DNA of 64,000 nucleotides from Streptomyces sp. WMMB 322 (GCF_900090145.1 NZ_FMHI01000016.1:62001-126000), one strand, 5' to 3'. Counted from the stretch's first letter, positions 44,070 through 53,399 are shown. A program made the numbers and translations. The notes: generated by a model from the sequence alone, not told the origin.

Positions 44070-44121
44070 CTCACGGCAAGGGCCGGTGACCCTACCAAGG
44101 GTCACCGGCCCTTGCCGTGAG
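44070..44121 (+). terminator. Strong terminator after hrdB
   Basis: A perfect 24-base stem (CTCACGGCAAGGGCCGG... pairing with ...CCGGCCCTTGCCGTGAG) around a four-base ACCA loop, 21 bases after the hrdB stop. Confidence 0.9.
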
Positions 44122-44219
44122 TATGCAGCGTCGCCTCCGGATGCGGAGCTGCTCCATCCGGCTCACTGTTGATGGTCCGGAAGGCCTTTCCCAAGGCCCT
44201 CTCACCGCCAGGAGGCTGT

Positions 44220-45053
44220 ATGCGTCCGCTGCGTGCGCTCCCGCTGCCCTCGCTGATACCCGTGCTGCTCGGTGTCGTGCTGGCCCTCGTGCCGGCGCCG
44301 CAGGCCCACGCGCGGGACCGGGCAGTGGTGGGCGGGCGTCCGGTGGAGGCTGCCGAGCATCCGTGGGTCGTGGCCCTCTCCAGCCGGGACCGCTTCGGGA
44401 ACAGCCGCTCCGGCCAGTTCTGCGGGGGAGCGCTCGTGGGTGCCCGAACTGTGATCACGGCTGCGCACTGTCTGAGCCGGGAGGTGCTGGGCGTGGCACA
44501 CGGAGACGTCGACGACCTGCACGTCATATCCGGCAGGAACGACCTCGGTACGAGCACCGGACGTGAGGTGAAGGTCCGCAAGAAGTGGATCAACCCCGGG
44601 TACGACGCGGCGACGAACGCGGGCGACATCGCGGTCCTCACGCTCAGCGAGCCGCTGCCCGCGGGCTCCACGATCCCGATGGCCTCCGGCAGCGACACCG
44701 GTTACACCGCGGGTTCCGCTGCGGAGGTCTACGGCTGGGGCGACATGAGCGGGAACGGGGACTACGGCCCCCGGTTGCGCGTCGCCGAGGTCGACATGAT
44801 GGACGACTCCGCCTGTGCCCGCGCCTACCCCAGTGGATCCGAGGGTGTCTTCGACGCGGCCTCCATGGTGTGTGCGGGGGTGGCGGAGGGCGGTCGTGAC
44901 GCGTGCCAGGGCGACAGCGGCGGGCCGCTGGTGGTGAACGGGAGGGTCGTCGGGCTGGTCTCGTGGGGGGCGGGCTGCGGGGAGGAAGGCAGACCCGGCG
45001 TGTACACGCGGGTCTCCTCCGTGGCGGGTCTCGTCCGTGAGCACAGCGAGTGA
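44220..45053 (+). CDS. Secreted trypsin-like serine protease
   Basis: A 277-residue chymotrypsin-fold (S1) protease, with a signal peptide (about 1-31, VVLALVPAPQAHA). A propeptide cleavage would free VVGGRPVEAAEHPW. The triad is His83 (ITAAHC), Asp136 (GDIAVL) and Ser233 (CQGDSGGP); Asp227 in RDACQGDSGG sits at the S1 pocket position of trypsin specificity. Cysteine pairs include Cys68/Cys84. AGGAGG precedes the ATG at 44220. It is unlike the lipoprotein proteases at 11-13.6 kb. Confidence 0.93.
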   Translation: MRPLRALPLPSLIPVLLGVVLALVPAPQAHARDRAVVGGRPVEAAEHPWVVALSSRDRFGNSRSGQFCGGALVGARTVITAAHCLSREVLGVAHGDVDDLHVISGRNDLGTSTGREVKVRKKWINPGYDAATNAGDIAVLTLSEPLPAGSTIPMASGSDTGYTAGSAAEVYGWGDMSGNGDYGPRLRVAEVDMMDDSACARAYPSGSEGVFDAASMVCAGVAEGGRDACQGDSGGPLVVNGRVVGLVSWGAGCGEEGRPGVYTRVSSVAGLVREHSE

Positions 45054-45169
45054 CAAGAGGTAAGGGCGGGGAAGGCCGACGCCCGGGCGGCTGTTCGCCC
45101 GCAGCGGAACCCGGGGACGGCTTGCCCCTGGAGCCCGCTCAGCGCGGGAGGCGGCCGGCCCGGGACGCG

Positions 45170-45208
45170 GAAGGGCGGTCATCCGGTGGTACCGGATGAC
45201 CGCCCTTC
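45170..45208. terminator. Bidirectional terminator between the S1 protease and the DUF7455 gene
   Basis: GAAGGGCGGTCATCCGG pairs perfectly with CCGGATGACCGCCCTTC around TGGTA. It serves the convergent pair of genes. Confidence 0.85.
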
Positions 45209-45270
45209 GATTCCGGCCTGTTGCCGGTCCGAGCTCGTCGGTTCTCGGGACGTCTGGTCAGTAGGGCAGC

Positions 45271-45498
45271 TCAGCCCTCTCCCGCCTCTGTGCCGGCAGG
45301 AGCAGTGAGCTTCTCCGTCTCGTCCTGTATCTCCGCGGCGATCTTCTTGAGCTCCGGCTCGAACTTACGCCCGTGGTGTGCGCAGAACAGCAGCTCTCCG
45401 CCGCTGAGCAGTACGACGCGCAGATAGGCCTGAGCGTTGCAGCGGTCACAGCGGTCGGCGGCCGTCAACGGAGTCGCGGGGGTCAGAACTGTAGTCAC
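45271..45498 (-). CDS. DUF7455 small zinc-ribbon-like protein
   Basis: A 75-residue protein with CDRCNAQAYLRVV and LLFCAHHGRKF, giving three Cys and two His that could bind one zinc. The C-terminus is an acidic helix. The family is conserved in actinobacteria next to parE; the function is unknown. GTG start with AGAGG upstream. An odd palindrome AGCTCGACGAGCT lies at 45513-45525 just ahead. Confidence 0.85.
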   Translation of the reverse strand: MTTVLTPATPLTAADRCDRCNAQAYLRVVLLSGGELLFCAHHGRKFEPELKKIAAEIQDETEKLTAPAGTEAGEG

Positions 45499-45923
45499 GT
45501 CGCCTCTTCTCTAGCTCGACGAGCTGTCGTACCAGGGTCAACATCCAACCAGGCCGAAAACGTTCCCGCTCTCGGCGATTCCTCGAAGATTTCTCCCCGG
45601 GGGCGGCTGCATGTTGCCGGGTGGCGGCGAATGAGCCGTATTGCGTGGGTTGCTTCGTGATCACGATGCTTGGTGGCTGTTGTCCAGTTGTTTGTCTCTG
45701 CAGTGTTCCCGTGTTGAAGGGGACGTGCCCGGAGCCTAAATGGTTCATGCGCCAAAGGGAACGTGATGTGTGCGTCACCCCATCGAGTTATCGAACGTAC
45801 GAACGATCATCGGCTACCATGAATCCCTTCCCGGGTGGCGAGCCACGCCCTCTCCTGCACTCTCGGTACCCTCTGACGCGGCAACCAGCCACCACAAGCA
45901 GAATTCAGCGAGGAGCGAACCGC
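45499..45923. other. Divergent region between the DUF7455 gene and parE
   Basis: 425 bases, probably carrying both promoters. Notable are the palindrome AGCTCGACGAGCT (45513-45525), TACCAT at 45815-45820 and TACCCT at 45867-45872 as possible parE -10 hexamers, and CGAACGTACGAACG near 45792. The last resembles an SOS box but its halves are direct, not inverted, repeats. No gene is convincing. Confidence 0.4.
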
Positions 45924-48071
45924 GTGACCGCCGACTCTTCCCTGGCCTCCGGCAGGGGGAACACCAAGCCGTCCACCGCGTTGCTCAGCGGGACAGACAG
46001 GGACGGCGGCGCCAACTACACCGCGCGGCACCTGCTCGTCCTGGAGGGGCTCGAAGCGGTGCGCAAGCGCCCCGGCATGTACATCGGCTCCACCGACAGC
46101 CGGGGCCTGATGCACTGTCTGTGGGAGATCATCGACAACTCCGTCGACGAGGCCCTCGGCGGTCACTGCGACCACATCGAGGTCGTCCTGTACCAGGACG
46201 GCTCCGTCGAGATCCGCGACAACGGCCGCGGAATCCCGGTCGACGTCGAGCCCAAGACCGGTCTGTCCGGCATCGAGGTCGTGATGACCAAGCTGCACGC
46301 CGGCGGCAAGTTCGGCGGCGGCTCGTACGCGGCGTCGGGCGGCCTGCACGGCGTCGGCGCCTCCGTCGTCAATGCGCTCTCCTCCCGGCTCGACATCGAG
46401 GTCGACCGCAGCAGCCGCACGCATTCGATCAGCTTCCGCCGCGGCGTTCCCGGCATCTTCACGGAGTCCGGTCCGGATGCGCCCTTCGATCCCGGGAGCG
46501 GGCTGCGCAAGGGCAAGAAGCTGCCCAAGAACCGCACCGGTACCCGCGTGCGCTACTGGGCGGACCGGCAGATCTTCCTCAAGGACGCCCGACTCTCGCT
46601 GGAGACGCTGCACGCCCGCGCCCGGCAGACCGCCTTCCTCGTGCCCGGGCTCACGCTGGTCGTGCGCGACGAGCGTGGACTGGACGGACAGGAGGTCTCC
46701 GAGGAGGTCTTCCGCTACGACGGCGGGATCAGCGAGTTCTGCGAGTACCTGGCGCAGGACAAGCCGGTCAGCGACGTGGTGCGCCTGCAGGGCAAGGGCC
46801 AGTTCAAGGAGACGGTGCCGGTCCTCGACGACCGGGGTCACATGATCCCCACGGAGGTGCAGCGCGAGCTGGGTGTCGACATCGCGCTCCGCTGGGGCAC
46901 GGGCTACGACTCGACGCTGAAGTCCTTCGTCAACATCATCGCCACCCCCAAGGGGGGCACACACGTCTCGGGATTCGAGCGGGCCGTCACCAAGACCGTC
47001 AACGAGGCGTTGCGCTCCACGAAGATCCTTCGCGTGGCCGAGGACGACATCGCCAAGGACGACGCGATGGAAGGCCTCACCGCCGTGGTGACGGTGCGGC
47101 TCGCCGAACCGCAGTTCGAGGGGCAGACGAAGGAGGTCCTCGGCACCTCGGCGGCCTCCCGCATCGTCGGACAGGTCGTGGCCAAGGAGCTCAAGTCGTT
47201 CCTCACCTCGACCAAGCGAGACGCCAAGCAGCAGGCACGGGCCGTGCTGGAGAAGATCGCCGCGGCTGCCCGCACGCGCATCGCCGCCCGGCAGCACAAG
47301 GAGGCGCAGCGGCGGAAGACTGCACTGGAATCGTCCTCGCTGCCCGCCAAACTCGCCGATTGCCGTAGTGACGACGTCGACCGCAGCGAACTGTTCATCG
47401 TCGAGGGGGATTCGGCGCTCGGTACCGCGAAGCTGGCCCGGAACTCCGAATTCCAGGCGCTGCTGCCGATCCGGGGCAAGATCCTCAATGTTCAGAAGTC
47501 CTCCGTCGCCGACATGCTCAAGAACGCCGAGTGCGGCTCGATCATCCAGGTGATAGGAGCCGGGTCCGGGCGGACCTTCGACATCGACCAGGCGCGGTAC
47601 GGCAAGGTCATCTTCCTCGCCGACGCCGACGTCGACGGCGCTCACATCCGGTGCCTGCTGCTGACGCTCTTCCAGCGCTACATGAGGCCCATGGTCGAAG
47701 AGGGCCGGGTCTTCTCCGCGGTGCCTCCGCTGCACCGGATCGAGCTGGTCAACCCCAAGAAGGGGCAGGAGAAGTACATCTACACCTACTCCGACAACGA
47801 GCTGCGGCAGACGCTCATGGAGCTGGAGCGCGGCAAGGTGCGATACAAGGATTCGATCCAGCGTTACAAGGGCCTCGGTGAGATGGACGCCGGCCAGCTC
47901 GCCGAGACCACGATGGACCCGCGTCACCGCACCCTGCGCAGGATCAACATCAGTGACCTGGAGGCGGCGGAGGCGGCCTTCGACCTGCTCATGGGCAGCG
48001 ATGTGGCCCCGCGCAGGGAGTTCATCAGCTCCTCCGCGGCGACCCTGGACCGTTCGCGGATCGACGTCTAG
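45924..48071 (+). CDS. parE: DNA topoisomerase IV subunit B
   Basis: A 715-residue type IIA topoisomerase ATPase subunit. The GHKL motifs are in IIDNSVDEAL, IRDNGRGIPVD and GGLHGVGASVVNAL. The Toprim acidic motifs are VEGDSALG and DADVDGAHI, and the C-terminal part has RYKGLGEMDAGQLAETTMDP. The GTG at 45924 (AGGAG upstream) starts the conserved TADSSLAS N-terminus. Its partner parC is 7 kb downstream on the other strand. Confidence 0.96.
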   Translation: MTADSSLASGRGNTKPSTALLSGTDRDGGANYTARHLLVLEGLEAVRKRPGMYIGSTDSRGLMHCLWEIIDNSVDEALGGHCDHIEVVLYQDGSVEIRDNGRGIPVDVEPKTGLSGIEVVMTKLHAGGKFGGGSYAASGGLHGVGASVVNALSSRLDIEVDRSSRTHSISFRRGVPGIFTESGPDAPFDPGSGLRKGKKLPKNRTGTRVRYWADRQIFLKDARLSLETLHARARQTAFLVPGLTLVVRDERGLDGQEVSEEVFRYDGGISEFCEYLAQDKPVSDVVRLQGKGQFKETVPVLDDRGHMIPTEVQRELGVDIALRWGTGYDSTLKSFVNIIATPKGGTHVSGFERAVTKTVNEALRSTKILRVAEDDIAKDDAMEGLTAVVTVRLAEPQFEGQTKEVLGTSAASRIVGQVVAKELKSFLTSTKRDAKQQARAVLEKIAAAARTRIAARQHKEAQRRKTALESSSLPAKLADCRSDDVDRSELFIVEGDSALGTAKLARNSEFQALLPIRGKILNVQKSSVADMLKNAECGSIIQVIGAGSGRTFDIDQARYGKVIFLADADVDGAHIRCLLLTLFQRYMRPMVEEGRVFSAVPPLHRIELVNPKKGQEKYIYTYSDNELRQTLMELERGKVRYKDSIQRYKGLGEMDAGQLAETTMDPRHRTLRRINISDLEAAEAAFDLLMGSDVAPRREFISSSAATLDRSRIDV

Positions 48072-48077
48072 TCGCAG

Positions 48078-48145
48078 CCCCTGGCCGGCGCCGTGCACAG
48101 GGCGCCGGCCAGGGGCCGGTCCAGCGGTGATGACCGCTGGACCGG
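48078..48145 (+). terminator. Tandem terminator hairpins after parE
   Basis: First hairpin 48078-48115: CCCCTGGCCGGCGCC with GGCGCCGGCCAGGGG, eight-base loop. Second hairpin 48116-48145: CCGGTCCAGCGGT with ACCGCTGGACCGG, loop GATG. Both stems are perfect. Confidence 0.85.
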
Positions 48146-48217
48146 TACGTCACCTGAAAAGGTGAACAGTCCCGGATGCCCCATCCGTGATCTTCTGTGC
48201 TTGTCCATTCTTTGGGC

Positions 48218-48766
48218 ATGCGCACCGACGATCCCTGGTACGACGCCCTGGCCTCCGGTCCGGGCGATCACGACGCCCCGCCCGCGGCGACGGCCGCGAC
48301 CCTGCCTCCTCGCAGCGACGACGCGCGCACCGGGGCCGGTGAGGGTGCGCGCACCGGTGACGGGCAGCCCGCGAACTGCGAGGACGGTCCGGAGACCCGC
48401 GAGGCGCATGCCGCCGCGGTATACGTCGCCGTCCAGCGGAGTGAGGCCTTCCAGCAGGTGCGGCGGCGCTACCGGCGCTTCGTCGCGCCCGTCAGCGTCG
48501 CCTTCCTGGCCTGGTATCTCGCCTACCTCGTCACCGCGACCGCGGCACCGGAGCTGATGTCCCGTCCGCTCGCCGGAGTGTTCAACGTCGCCATGGCCGC
48601 CGGTCTCGCGCAGTTCGCCAGCACCTTCCTGCTGACGTGGGCGTACGTGCGCCACGCGCGGCTGCGCCGGGACGGACTCGCACTCGACCTGCGCTGGGAG
48701 ACCGAGGACATGGCCCGCGCGTACACCGCCCCAGCCCCCCGTACGGCCATGGAGAGCATGCGTTGA
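48218..48766 (+). CDS. DUF485 small membrane protein
   Basis: A 182-residue protein. A 70-residue acidic/Pro-rich N-terminus precedes the DUF485 domain, FQQVRRRYRRFVAPVSVAFL, with two membrane helices (PVSVAFLAWYLAYLVTAT and FNVAMAAGLAQFASTFLLTW). DUF485 proteins accompany acetate-type symporters of the SSS family and overlap the next gene by four bases here, supporting translational coupling. The ATG at 48218 has no strong ribosome site. Confidence 0.8.
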   Translation: MRTDDPWYDALASGPGDHDAPPAATAATLPPRSDDARTGAGEGARTGDGQPANCEDGPETREAHAAAVYVAVQRSEAFQQVRRRYRRFVAPVSVAFLAWYLAYLVTATAAPELMSRPLAGVFNVAMAAGLAQFASTFLLTWAYVRHARLRRDGLALDLRWETEDMARAYTAPAPRTAMESMR

Positions 48767-50349
48767 CCGGCAACCATCAGACGCTGACTCTGGTGCTCTT
48801 CAGCGCCGTCATCGCCGCCACCCTGGTCATCACCACGCTGGCCAGCCGCAGACGGCGCGGCTCACCCGAGGAGTTCTACGCGGGCGGCCGTCTCTTCAGT
48901 CCTATGGAGAACGGATTCGCCATCGCGGGCGACTACATGTCGGCGGCCTCCTTCCTCGGGATCGCCGGCGTCATCGCCCTGTACGGCTACGACGGCATCC
49001 TCTACTCCGTCGGATTCCTCGCGGCCTGGCTGGTGGTGCTGCTTCTCGTCGCCGAACTCGTGCGCAACTGCGGGCGGTTCACGCTGGCGGACGTCGTCAC
49101 CGCAAGGCTGCGTGCGCGCCCGGTCCGCATCGCCTCGGGCGTCTCGTCCGTGACCGTCTCGGTGCTGTATCTCGTCGCGCAGATGGTCGGTGCCGGCAGT
49201 CTCGTGGCGCTCCTGCTGGGGAGTGCGAGCGGGGCGGCGCGCTCCTGGACGGTGATCGGCGTCGGGGCCCTCATGATCGTTTACGTCTCCTGCGGCGGAA
49301 TGCGTGCGACGACGTGGATTCAGATCGTGAAGGCGGTGCTTCTGCTGGGCGGGGCCGTCACGCTGACAGTGCTCGTGCTGATGCGCTTCGGCGGCGATCT
49401 CGGTGCACTGCTCGGCGCTGCCGCCGAACGCAGCGGCCACGGGCGGGACTTCCTCGCTCCCGGCCTGCGCTACGGGGGCGAGTGGACACACCGGCTGGAC
49501 TTCATCAGCCTCGGCCTGGCGCTCGTACTGGGAACTGCCGGGCTGCCGCACATCCTGTCGCGCTTCTACACGGTGCCCACCGCGCGGGCCGCGCGCCGCT
49601 CGGTCGTCTGGTCGATCGGTCTGATCGGCGCGTTCTACCTGATGACGATCGTCCTCGGGTTCGGGGCCGCTGCGCTGCTGGGCAGCGGGACGGTGCGCGC
49701 CTCCGATCCCGCCGGGAACACGGCGGTGCCCCTGCTCTCCCTGGAACTGGGCGGAGGAGCCGGATCGACCGGGGGCTCCGTACTGTTCGCGGTCGTCGCG
49801 GCGGTCGCCTTCGCGACGATTCTCGCGGTGGTCGCGGGGATCACCCTCGCGTCGTCGGCGTCGGTCGCTCACGATCTGTACGCGTCGCTGAGCAGGCGCG
49901 GCGCGCGGGGTGAGGTGGGCGTCGCCCGTGTCGCGGCGGTAGGGGTCGGCGCCACCGCGATCGGACTCGGGCTTCTCGCGCAGCATCTCAATGTCGCCTT
50001 CCTCGTAGGTCTGGCGTTCGCGGTGGCGGCTGCCGCCAACCTGCCGGTGCTGCTCTACGCCCTGTTCTGGCGCCGGTTCACCACGAGGGGGGCGGTGTGG
50101 TCGGTCTACGGCGGGCTGGTGCCGGCGATCGTGCTCGTGCTGCTCTCGCCGGTCGTCTCGGGCGCGCCCGGTGCGCTCTTCCCCCGGTTCGACTTCGCCG
50201 TCTTCCCGTTGGAGAACCCCGGCGTGGTCGCGATTCCACTCGGCTTCCTCTTCGGCTGGCTGGGCACCGTCACCTCGCGTGAGGTGCCCGACGACGCCAA
50301 GCACGCGGAGACGGAGGTGCGTTCGCTCACGGGTGCGGGGGCGGTCTGA
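48763..50349 (+). CDS. SSS-family cation/acetate symporter (ActP-like)
   Basis: A 528-residue sodium:solute symporter with about thirteen membrane helices. SSS landmarks: EEFYAGGRLFSPMENGFAIA, GDYMSAASFLGIAG, GTAGLPHILSRFYTVPTARAARRSV and ASSASVAHDLY. ActP-type members import acetate or other short monocarboxylates. The start is TTG at 48763 with GGAGAG six bases upstream, overlapping the DUF485 stop as TTGA; the first ATG is far inside the conserved sequence. Confidence 0.85.
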   Translation: MTGNHQTLTLVLFSAVIAATLVITTLASRRRRGSPEEFYAGGRLFSPMENGFAIAGDYMSAASFLGIAGVIALYGYDGILYSVGFLAAWLVVLLLVAELVRNCGRFTLADVVTARLRARPVRIASGVSSVTVSVLYLVAQMVGAGSLVALLLGSASGAARSWTVIGVGALMIVYVSCGGMRATTWIQIVKAVLLLGGAVTLTVLVLMRFGGDLGALLGAAAERSGHGRDFLAPGLRYGGEWTHRLDFISLGLALVLGTAGLPHILSRFYTVPTARAARRSVVWSIGLIGAFYLMTIVLGFGAAALLGSGTVRASDPAGNTAVPLLSLELGGGAGSTGGSVLFAVVAAVAFATILAVVAGITLASSASVAHDLYASLSRRGARGEVGVARVAAVGVGATAIGLGLLAQHLNVAFLVGLAFAVAAAANLPVLLYALFWRRFTTRGAVWSVYGGLVPAIVLVLLSPVVSGAPGALFPRFDFAVFPLENPGVVAIPLGFLFGWLGTVTSREVPDDAKHAETEVRSLTGAGAV

Positions 50350-50404
50350 CGGGCCGCGTGCGGAGCATGGTGCCCACACCGGCGGCGGTCACATTGTGAA
50401 GAGT

Positions 50405-50418
50405 TAGGTCCAGACCTA
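50405..50418. promoter_or_regulatory. Perfect palindrome TAGGTCCAGACCTA upstream of the GH16 gene
   Basis: TAGGTC and GACCTA flank CA; the core GGTCCAGACC resembles DasR (GlcNAc) and chitinase-promoter direct-repeat elements. It abuts TTGACA (50419-50424), a perfect -35, but no good -10 follows. It is 220 bases from the glucanase start and 55 bases after the symporter. Confidence 0.55.
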
Positions 50419-50638
50419 TTGACATCGCTGTCTCGGCGCCGGAAATTGTCTTCAAGAGATGACGGCATGCCCGTCGATGCGGTCGGTCCGTGCCGAGTGA
50501 ACTGCCGTGCGCCCCACACCTGTTCACCCGAAGTGCGGGCCCGTCCGCCGGACTGCCGGAGCGCGAACCCGGCCGCGCCACGCGGCCGGGACCTTCTGGG
50601 CCGCACAGGCGGTCCTCCCCACAGGAAGGCACCGCTCG

Positions 50639-51499
50639 ATGAGACCGAAGACCTCGCTGACGGCTGGGCTGCTGGCCGCCGCCGCCCTCGCGATGACCCC
50701 GCTGCTCTCGGTGCCGGCGAGCGCCGGAACACAGGCCGCGGACCGGGACGCCGCCAAGGCAGCGCAGTTCACCGACGACTTCGACGGACCGGCCGGCAGC
50801 CCCGTGGACGGTTCCAAGTGGAAACTGGAGACGGGCGACAACGTCAGCAACCACGAGCGCCAGTACTACACATCGGGGACCGACAACGCAGCGCTGGACG
50901 GCAACGGCAACCTCGTCATCACCGCCAAGAAGGAGAACCCGGGCAACTACAGCTGCTGGTACGGCCCGTGTGAGTACACCTCGGCGCGGCTGAACACCGC
51001 GAGCACCTTCACCACCACCTACGGGCATGCAGAAGCCCGCATGAAGGTGCCCCAGGGGCAGGGCATGTGGCCGGCGTTCTGGATGCTCGGTGAGGACATC
51101 GGCAGTGCAGGATGGCCCGCATGCGGTGAGATCGACGTCATGGAGAACATCGGATCCGAGCCGAGTACCGTGCACGGCACCATCCACGGGCCCGGATACT
51201 CCGGTGGCGAGGGCATCGGTTCCGGCTACTCCCTCCCGGACGGGCAGAAGTTCGCGGACGACTTCCACACCTTCGCGGTCGACTGGTCACCGGATAAGAT
51301 CGTCTGGTCGGTCGACGGCAACGAGTACCAGACCCGTACTCCCGCCGATCTGGGCGGCGACCGCTGGGTCTTCGACCACCCCTTCTTCATGATCCTCAAC
51401 CTCGCCGTCGGCGGCGACTGGCCGGGCGACCCGGACGGGAGCACCAGCTTCCCCCAGCAGCTCGTGGTCGACTACGTCCGTGTGACGGGCGGCAACTGA
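50639..51499 (+). CDS. Secreted GH16 endo-beta-1,3-glucanase (laminarinase-like)
   Basis: A 286-residue extracellular glycoside hydrolase of family 16. The signal peptide ends about residue 30 (LLSVPASAG). The catalytic acids are Glu164 and Glu169 with Asp166 between in ACGEIDVMENIG. Aromatic clefts include GQGMWPAFWML and the C-terminus has FPQQLVVDYVRV. It has no carbohydrate-binding module. The ATG at 50639 has GGAAGG upstream. It probably degrades fungal or algal beta-glucan. Confidence 0.93.
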   Translation: MRPKTSLTAGLLAAAALAMTPLLSVPASAGTQAADRDAAKAAQFTDDFDGPAGSPVDGSKWKLETGDNVSNHERQYYTSGTDNAALDGNGNLVITAKKENPGNYSCWYGPCEYTSARLNTASTFTTTYGHAEARMKVPQGQGMWPAFWMLGEDIGSAGWPACGEIDVMENIGSEPSTVHGTIHGPGYSGGEGIGSGYSLPDGQKFADDFHTFAVDWSPDKIVWSVDGNEYQTRTPADLGGDRWVFDHPFFMILNLAVGGDWPGDPDGSTSFPQQLVVDYVRVTGGN

Positions 51500-51525
51500 C
51501 GGCCCTCCCCGGCCGTCCCACGAAC

Positions 51526-51561
51526 CGTCCGGACCGGCGTTGCCGGGCGCCGGTCCGGACG
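51526..51561. terminator. Bidirectional terminator, GH16 gene / sensor kinase
   Basis: CGTCCGGACCGGCG pairs with CGCCGGTCCGGACG around eight bases, between the convergent stops. Confidence 0.8.
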
Positions 51562-51572
51562 CCGCCGGTGCT

Positions 51573-53399
51573 TCAGCCCGAGGAATCCCCCGGGTGCAGC
51601 GCCTGCGGCAGCACCACTGTGAACTCGGCGCCTCCGCGGGCCCCTTCGCCCACCCGCGCGGAGCCGCCGTGACGCTCCGCCAGCCGGCGCACCAGCGCAA
51701 GGCCCAGGCCGCGCTGACGGTGCGCAGGCGGGTCCTTCGTGGACCAGCCTTCGGAAAAGACCTGTTCACGCAGCTCGCCGGGGACTCCCGGGCCGCTGTC
51801 GGTCACCTGGAGGACGACGCCGGAGCCGTCCCCCGTGAGCGCGCCGTCCCGGAGTCCCTGCGCCCCCGCGCCGTCCGCGTCACCGCCTTCCCGCGTGCGG
51901 CTGCCCGTGTGCACCTCCACCTCCACCAGCGCATCGGCCGAGCCCGCAGCCGCGTCCAGCGCGTTGTCGACGAGGTTGCCCAGCACCGTGGCCAGCTCGC
52001 GCGGGTCGACCAACCGGTCCGGCAGGTGTGTGTCGGGGGTGAGACGCAGCGCGACCCCCCGCTCGGCCGCGACCGTCGCCTTCCCCACCAGCAGCGCGGC
52101 GAGCAGCGGGTCCTCGACGCGTTCCGCGATCTGTTCCGCCGTGGCCCTGTGCACACCGACGGCTTCGCTGAGATAGGCGACGGCCTCCTCGTGCTGTCCC
52201 AGTTGCAGAAGCCCCAGCAGGAGGTGCATCCGGTTGGCGTGTTCGTGGTCCTGCGCGCGCAGGGCGTCGATCAGGCCGCGTGAGCCGTCGAGTTCGCGGC
52301 CCAGCAGCTCCAGCTCCGTACGGTCGCGGAAGGTGGCCACCGCTCCGCCGTCGCCCGTGGGCATGCGGTTGGCGACGAGCACCCTGCCGCCGCTGACGGC
52401 GAGCAGATCCGTCCCGGTGACGTCGCCGCAGAGGACGTCCGCCGTGCGGCCCGGCCCCAGCACCTGCGCCAGGGGACGGCCGGTGTCCTCGGGCCGCAGT
52501 TCCAGCAGCCGCTGTGCCTCGTCGTTGACGAGTCTGATCCGGCCCTCCGCGTCGAGCGCGACGACTCCCTCGCGGATGCCGTGCAGCATCGCCTCACGCT
52601 CGTCCAGCAGCGAGGAGATGTCGGAGAAGGCCAGGTCGTGGGTCTGCCGCTGGAGCCGCCGCGAGACGAGCACGGAGGCGAGGACGCCGACGGCGAGCGC
52701 CCCGCCTGCGTAGGCGAGCAGTTCGGGGACGGCACCGAGGAACTTGTCCCGCACGCCCTCGTAGGCGATGCCGACGGAGACGGCACCGATCACCTCGCCG
52801 TGTTCGTCGCGCAGCGGCACCTTGCCACGGGCGGAGCGTCCCAGGGTTCCCTCGTCGATGTGACGCACCTCGTGCCCGGCGAGGGCTGCGCTGGGGTCGG
52901 TGGAGACGTGGCGGCCGACTCGGCGCGGTTCGGGATGTGACCAGCGGATTCCGCGGGTGTCCATCACCACGACGAAGCCGGCTCCGGTGGACCTGCGTAT
53001 CCGCTCGGCCTGCCGCTGTACCGGACCGTGAGCGGACGGGCCGGGCCCGCCGGCGGCGAGATGGCGGGCGAACTCGGGTTGTACGGCGGTCGTCTGCGCG
53101 ATGGCCAGGGCCCGGTCCATCGCCCGCTCGTCCAGCTCGCCGCTGAGCGGTGCGAGGAAGAGGCCGGTGACCAGGGCCGTGACGCCGGTCGCGATCGCCA
53201 GCTGCATCAGCAGAACCTGGGCGAAGACCCGCTGCGGCCAGCGCGGGCGCATCAGTGACGCGGACAGGCGGCGCCTGCCGGTGGGCGCTTCCGGCGGTGT
53301 CTGCGGCGGTGTCTGCGGCGGTGGCACGGTCATCGGCTGCCGAGTCGCTGCCGCACCCCTGACGGGCTCGGAGCCGGACGCGGTGAATGGAGCGGTCAC
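51573..53399 (-). CDS. CitA/DcuS-type sensor histidine kinase, apparently orphan
   Basis: About 608 residues. A membrane helix (VFAQVLLMQLAIATGVTALV) is followed by an extracellular PAS-like sensor domain (TGAGFVVVMDTRGIRWSHP, VSVGIAYEGV), a second helix (LLAYAGGALAVGVLASVLV), a cytoplasmic PAS domain, a SpoOB-type dimerisation helix with the phospho-accepting His in DHEHANRMHLLL, and an ATPase domain with NLVDNALDAA, DSGPGVPG and GLGLALVRRL. This is the citrate/C4-dicarboxylate sensor layout. No response regulator lies beside it. The start is uncertain; GTG 53399 has GAGG upstream. Confidence 0.85.
   Translation of the reverse strand: MTAPFTASGSEPVRGAAATRQPMTVPPPQTPPQTPPEAPTGRRRLSASLMRPRWPQRVFAQVLLMQLAIATGVTALVTGLFLAPLSGELDERAMDRALAIAQTTAVQPEFARHLAAGGPGPSAHGPVQRQAERIRRSTGAGFVVVMDTRGIRWSHPEPRRVGRHVSTDPSAALAGHEVRHIDEGTLGRSARGKVPLRDEHGEVIGAVSVGIAYEGVRDKFLGAVPELLAYAGGALAVGVLASVLVSRRLQRQTHDLAFSDISSLLDEREAMLHGIREGVVALDAEGRIRLVNDEAQRLLELRPEDTGRPLAQVLGPGRTADVLCGDVTGTDLLAVSGGRVLVANRMPTGDGGAVATFRDRTELELLGRELDGSRGLIDALRAQDHEHANRMHLLLGLLQLGQHEEAVAYLSEAVGVHRATAEQIAERVEDPLLAALLVGKATVAAERGVALRLTPDTHLPDRLVDPRELATVLGNLVDNALDAAAGSADALVEVEVHTGSRTREGGDADGAGAQGLRDGALTGDGSGVVLQVTDSGPGVPGELREQVFSEGWSTKDPPAHRQRGLGLALVRRLAERHGGSARVGEGARGGAEFTVVLPQALHPGDSSG

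Noticed and set aside
45787..45805. SOS-box-like CGAACGTACGAACG upstream of parE
   Set aside because: The two GAAC elements are direct repeats; a LexA box needs an inverted GTTC.
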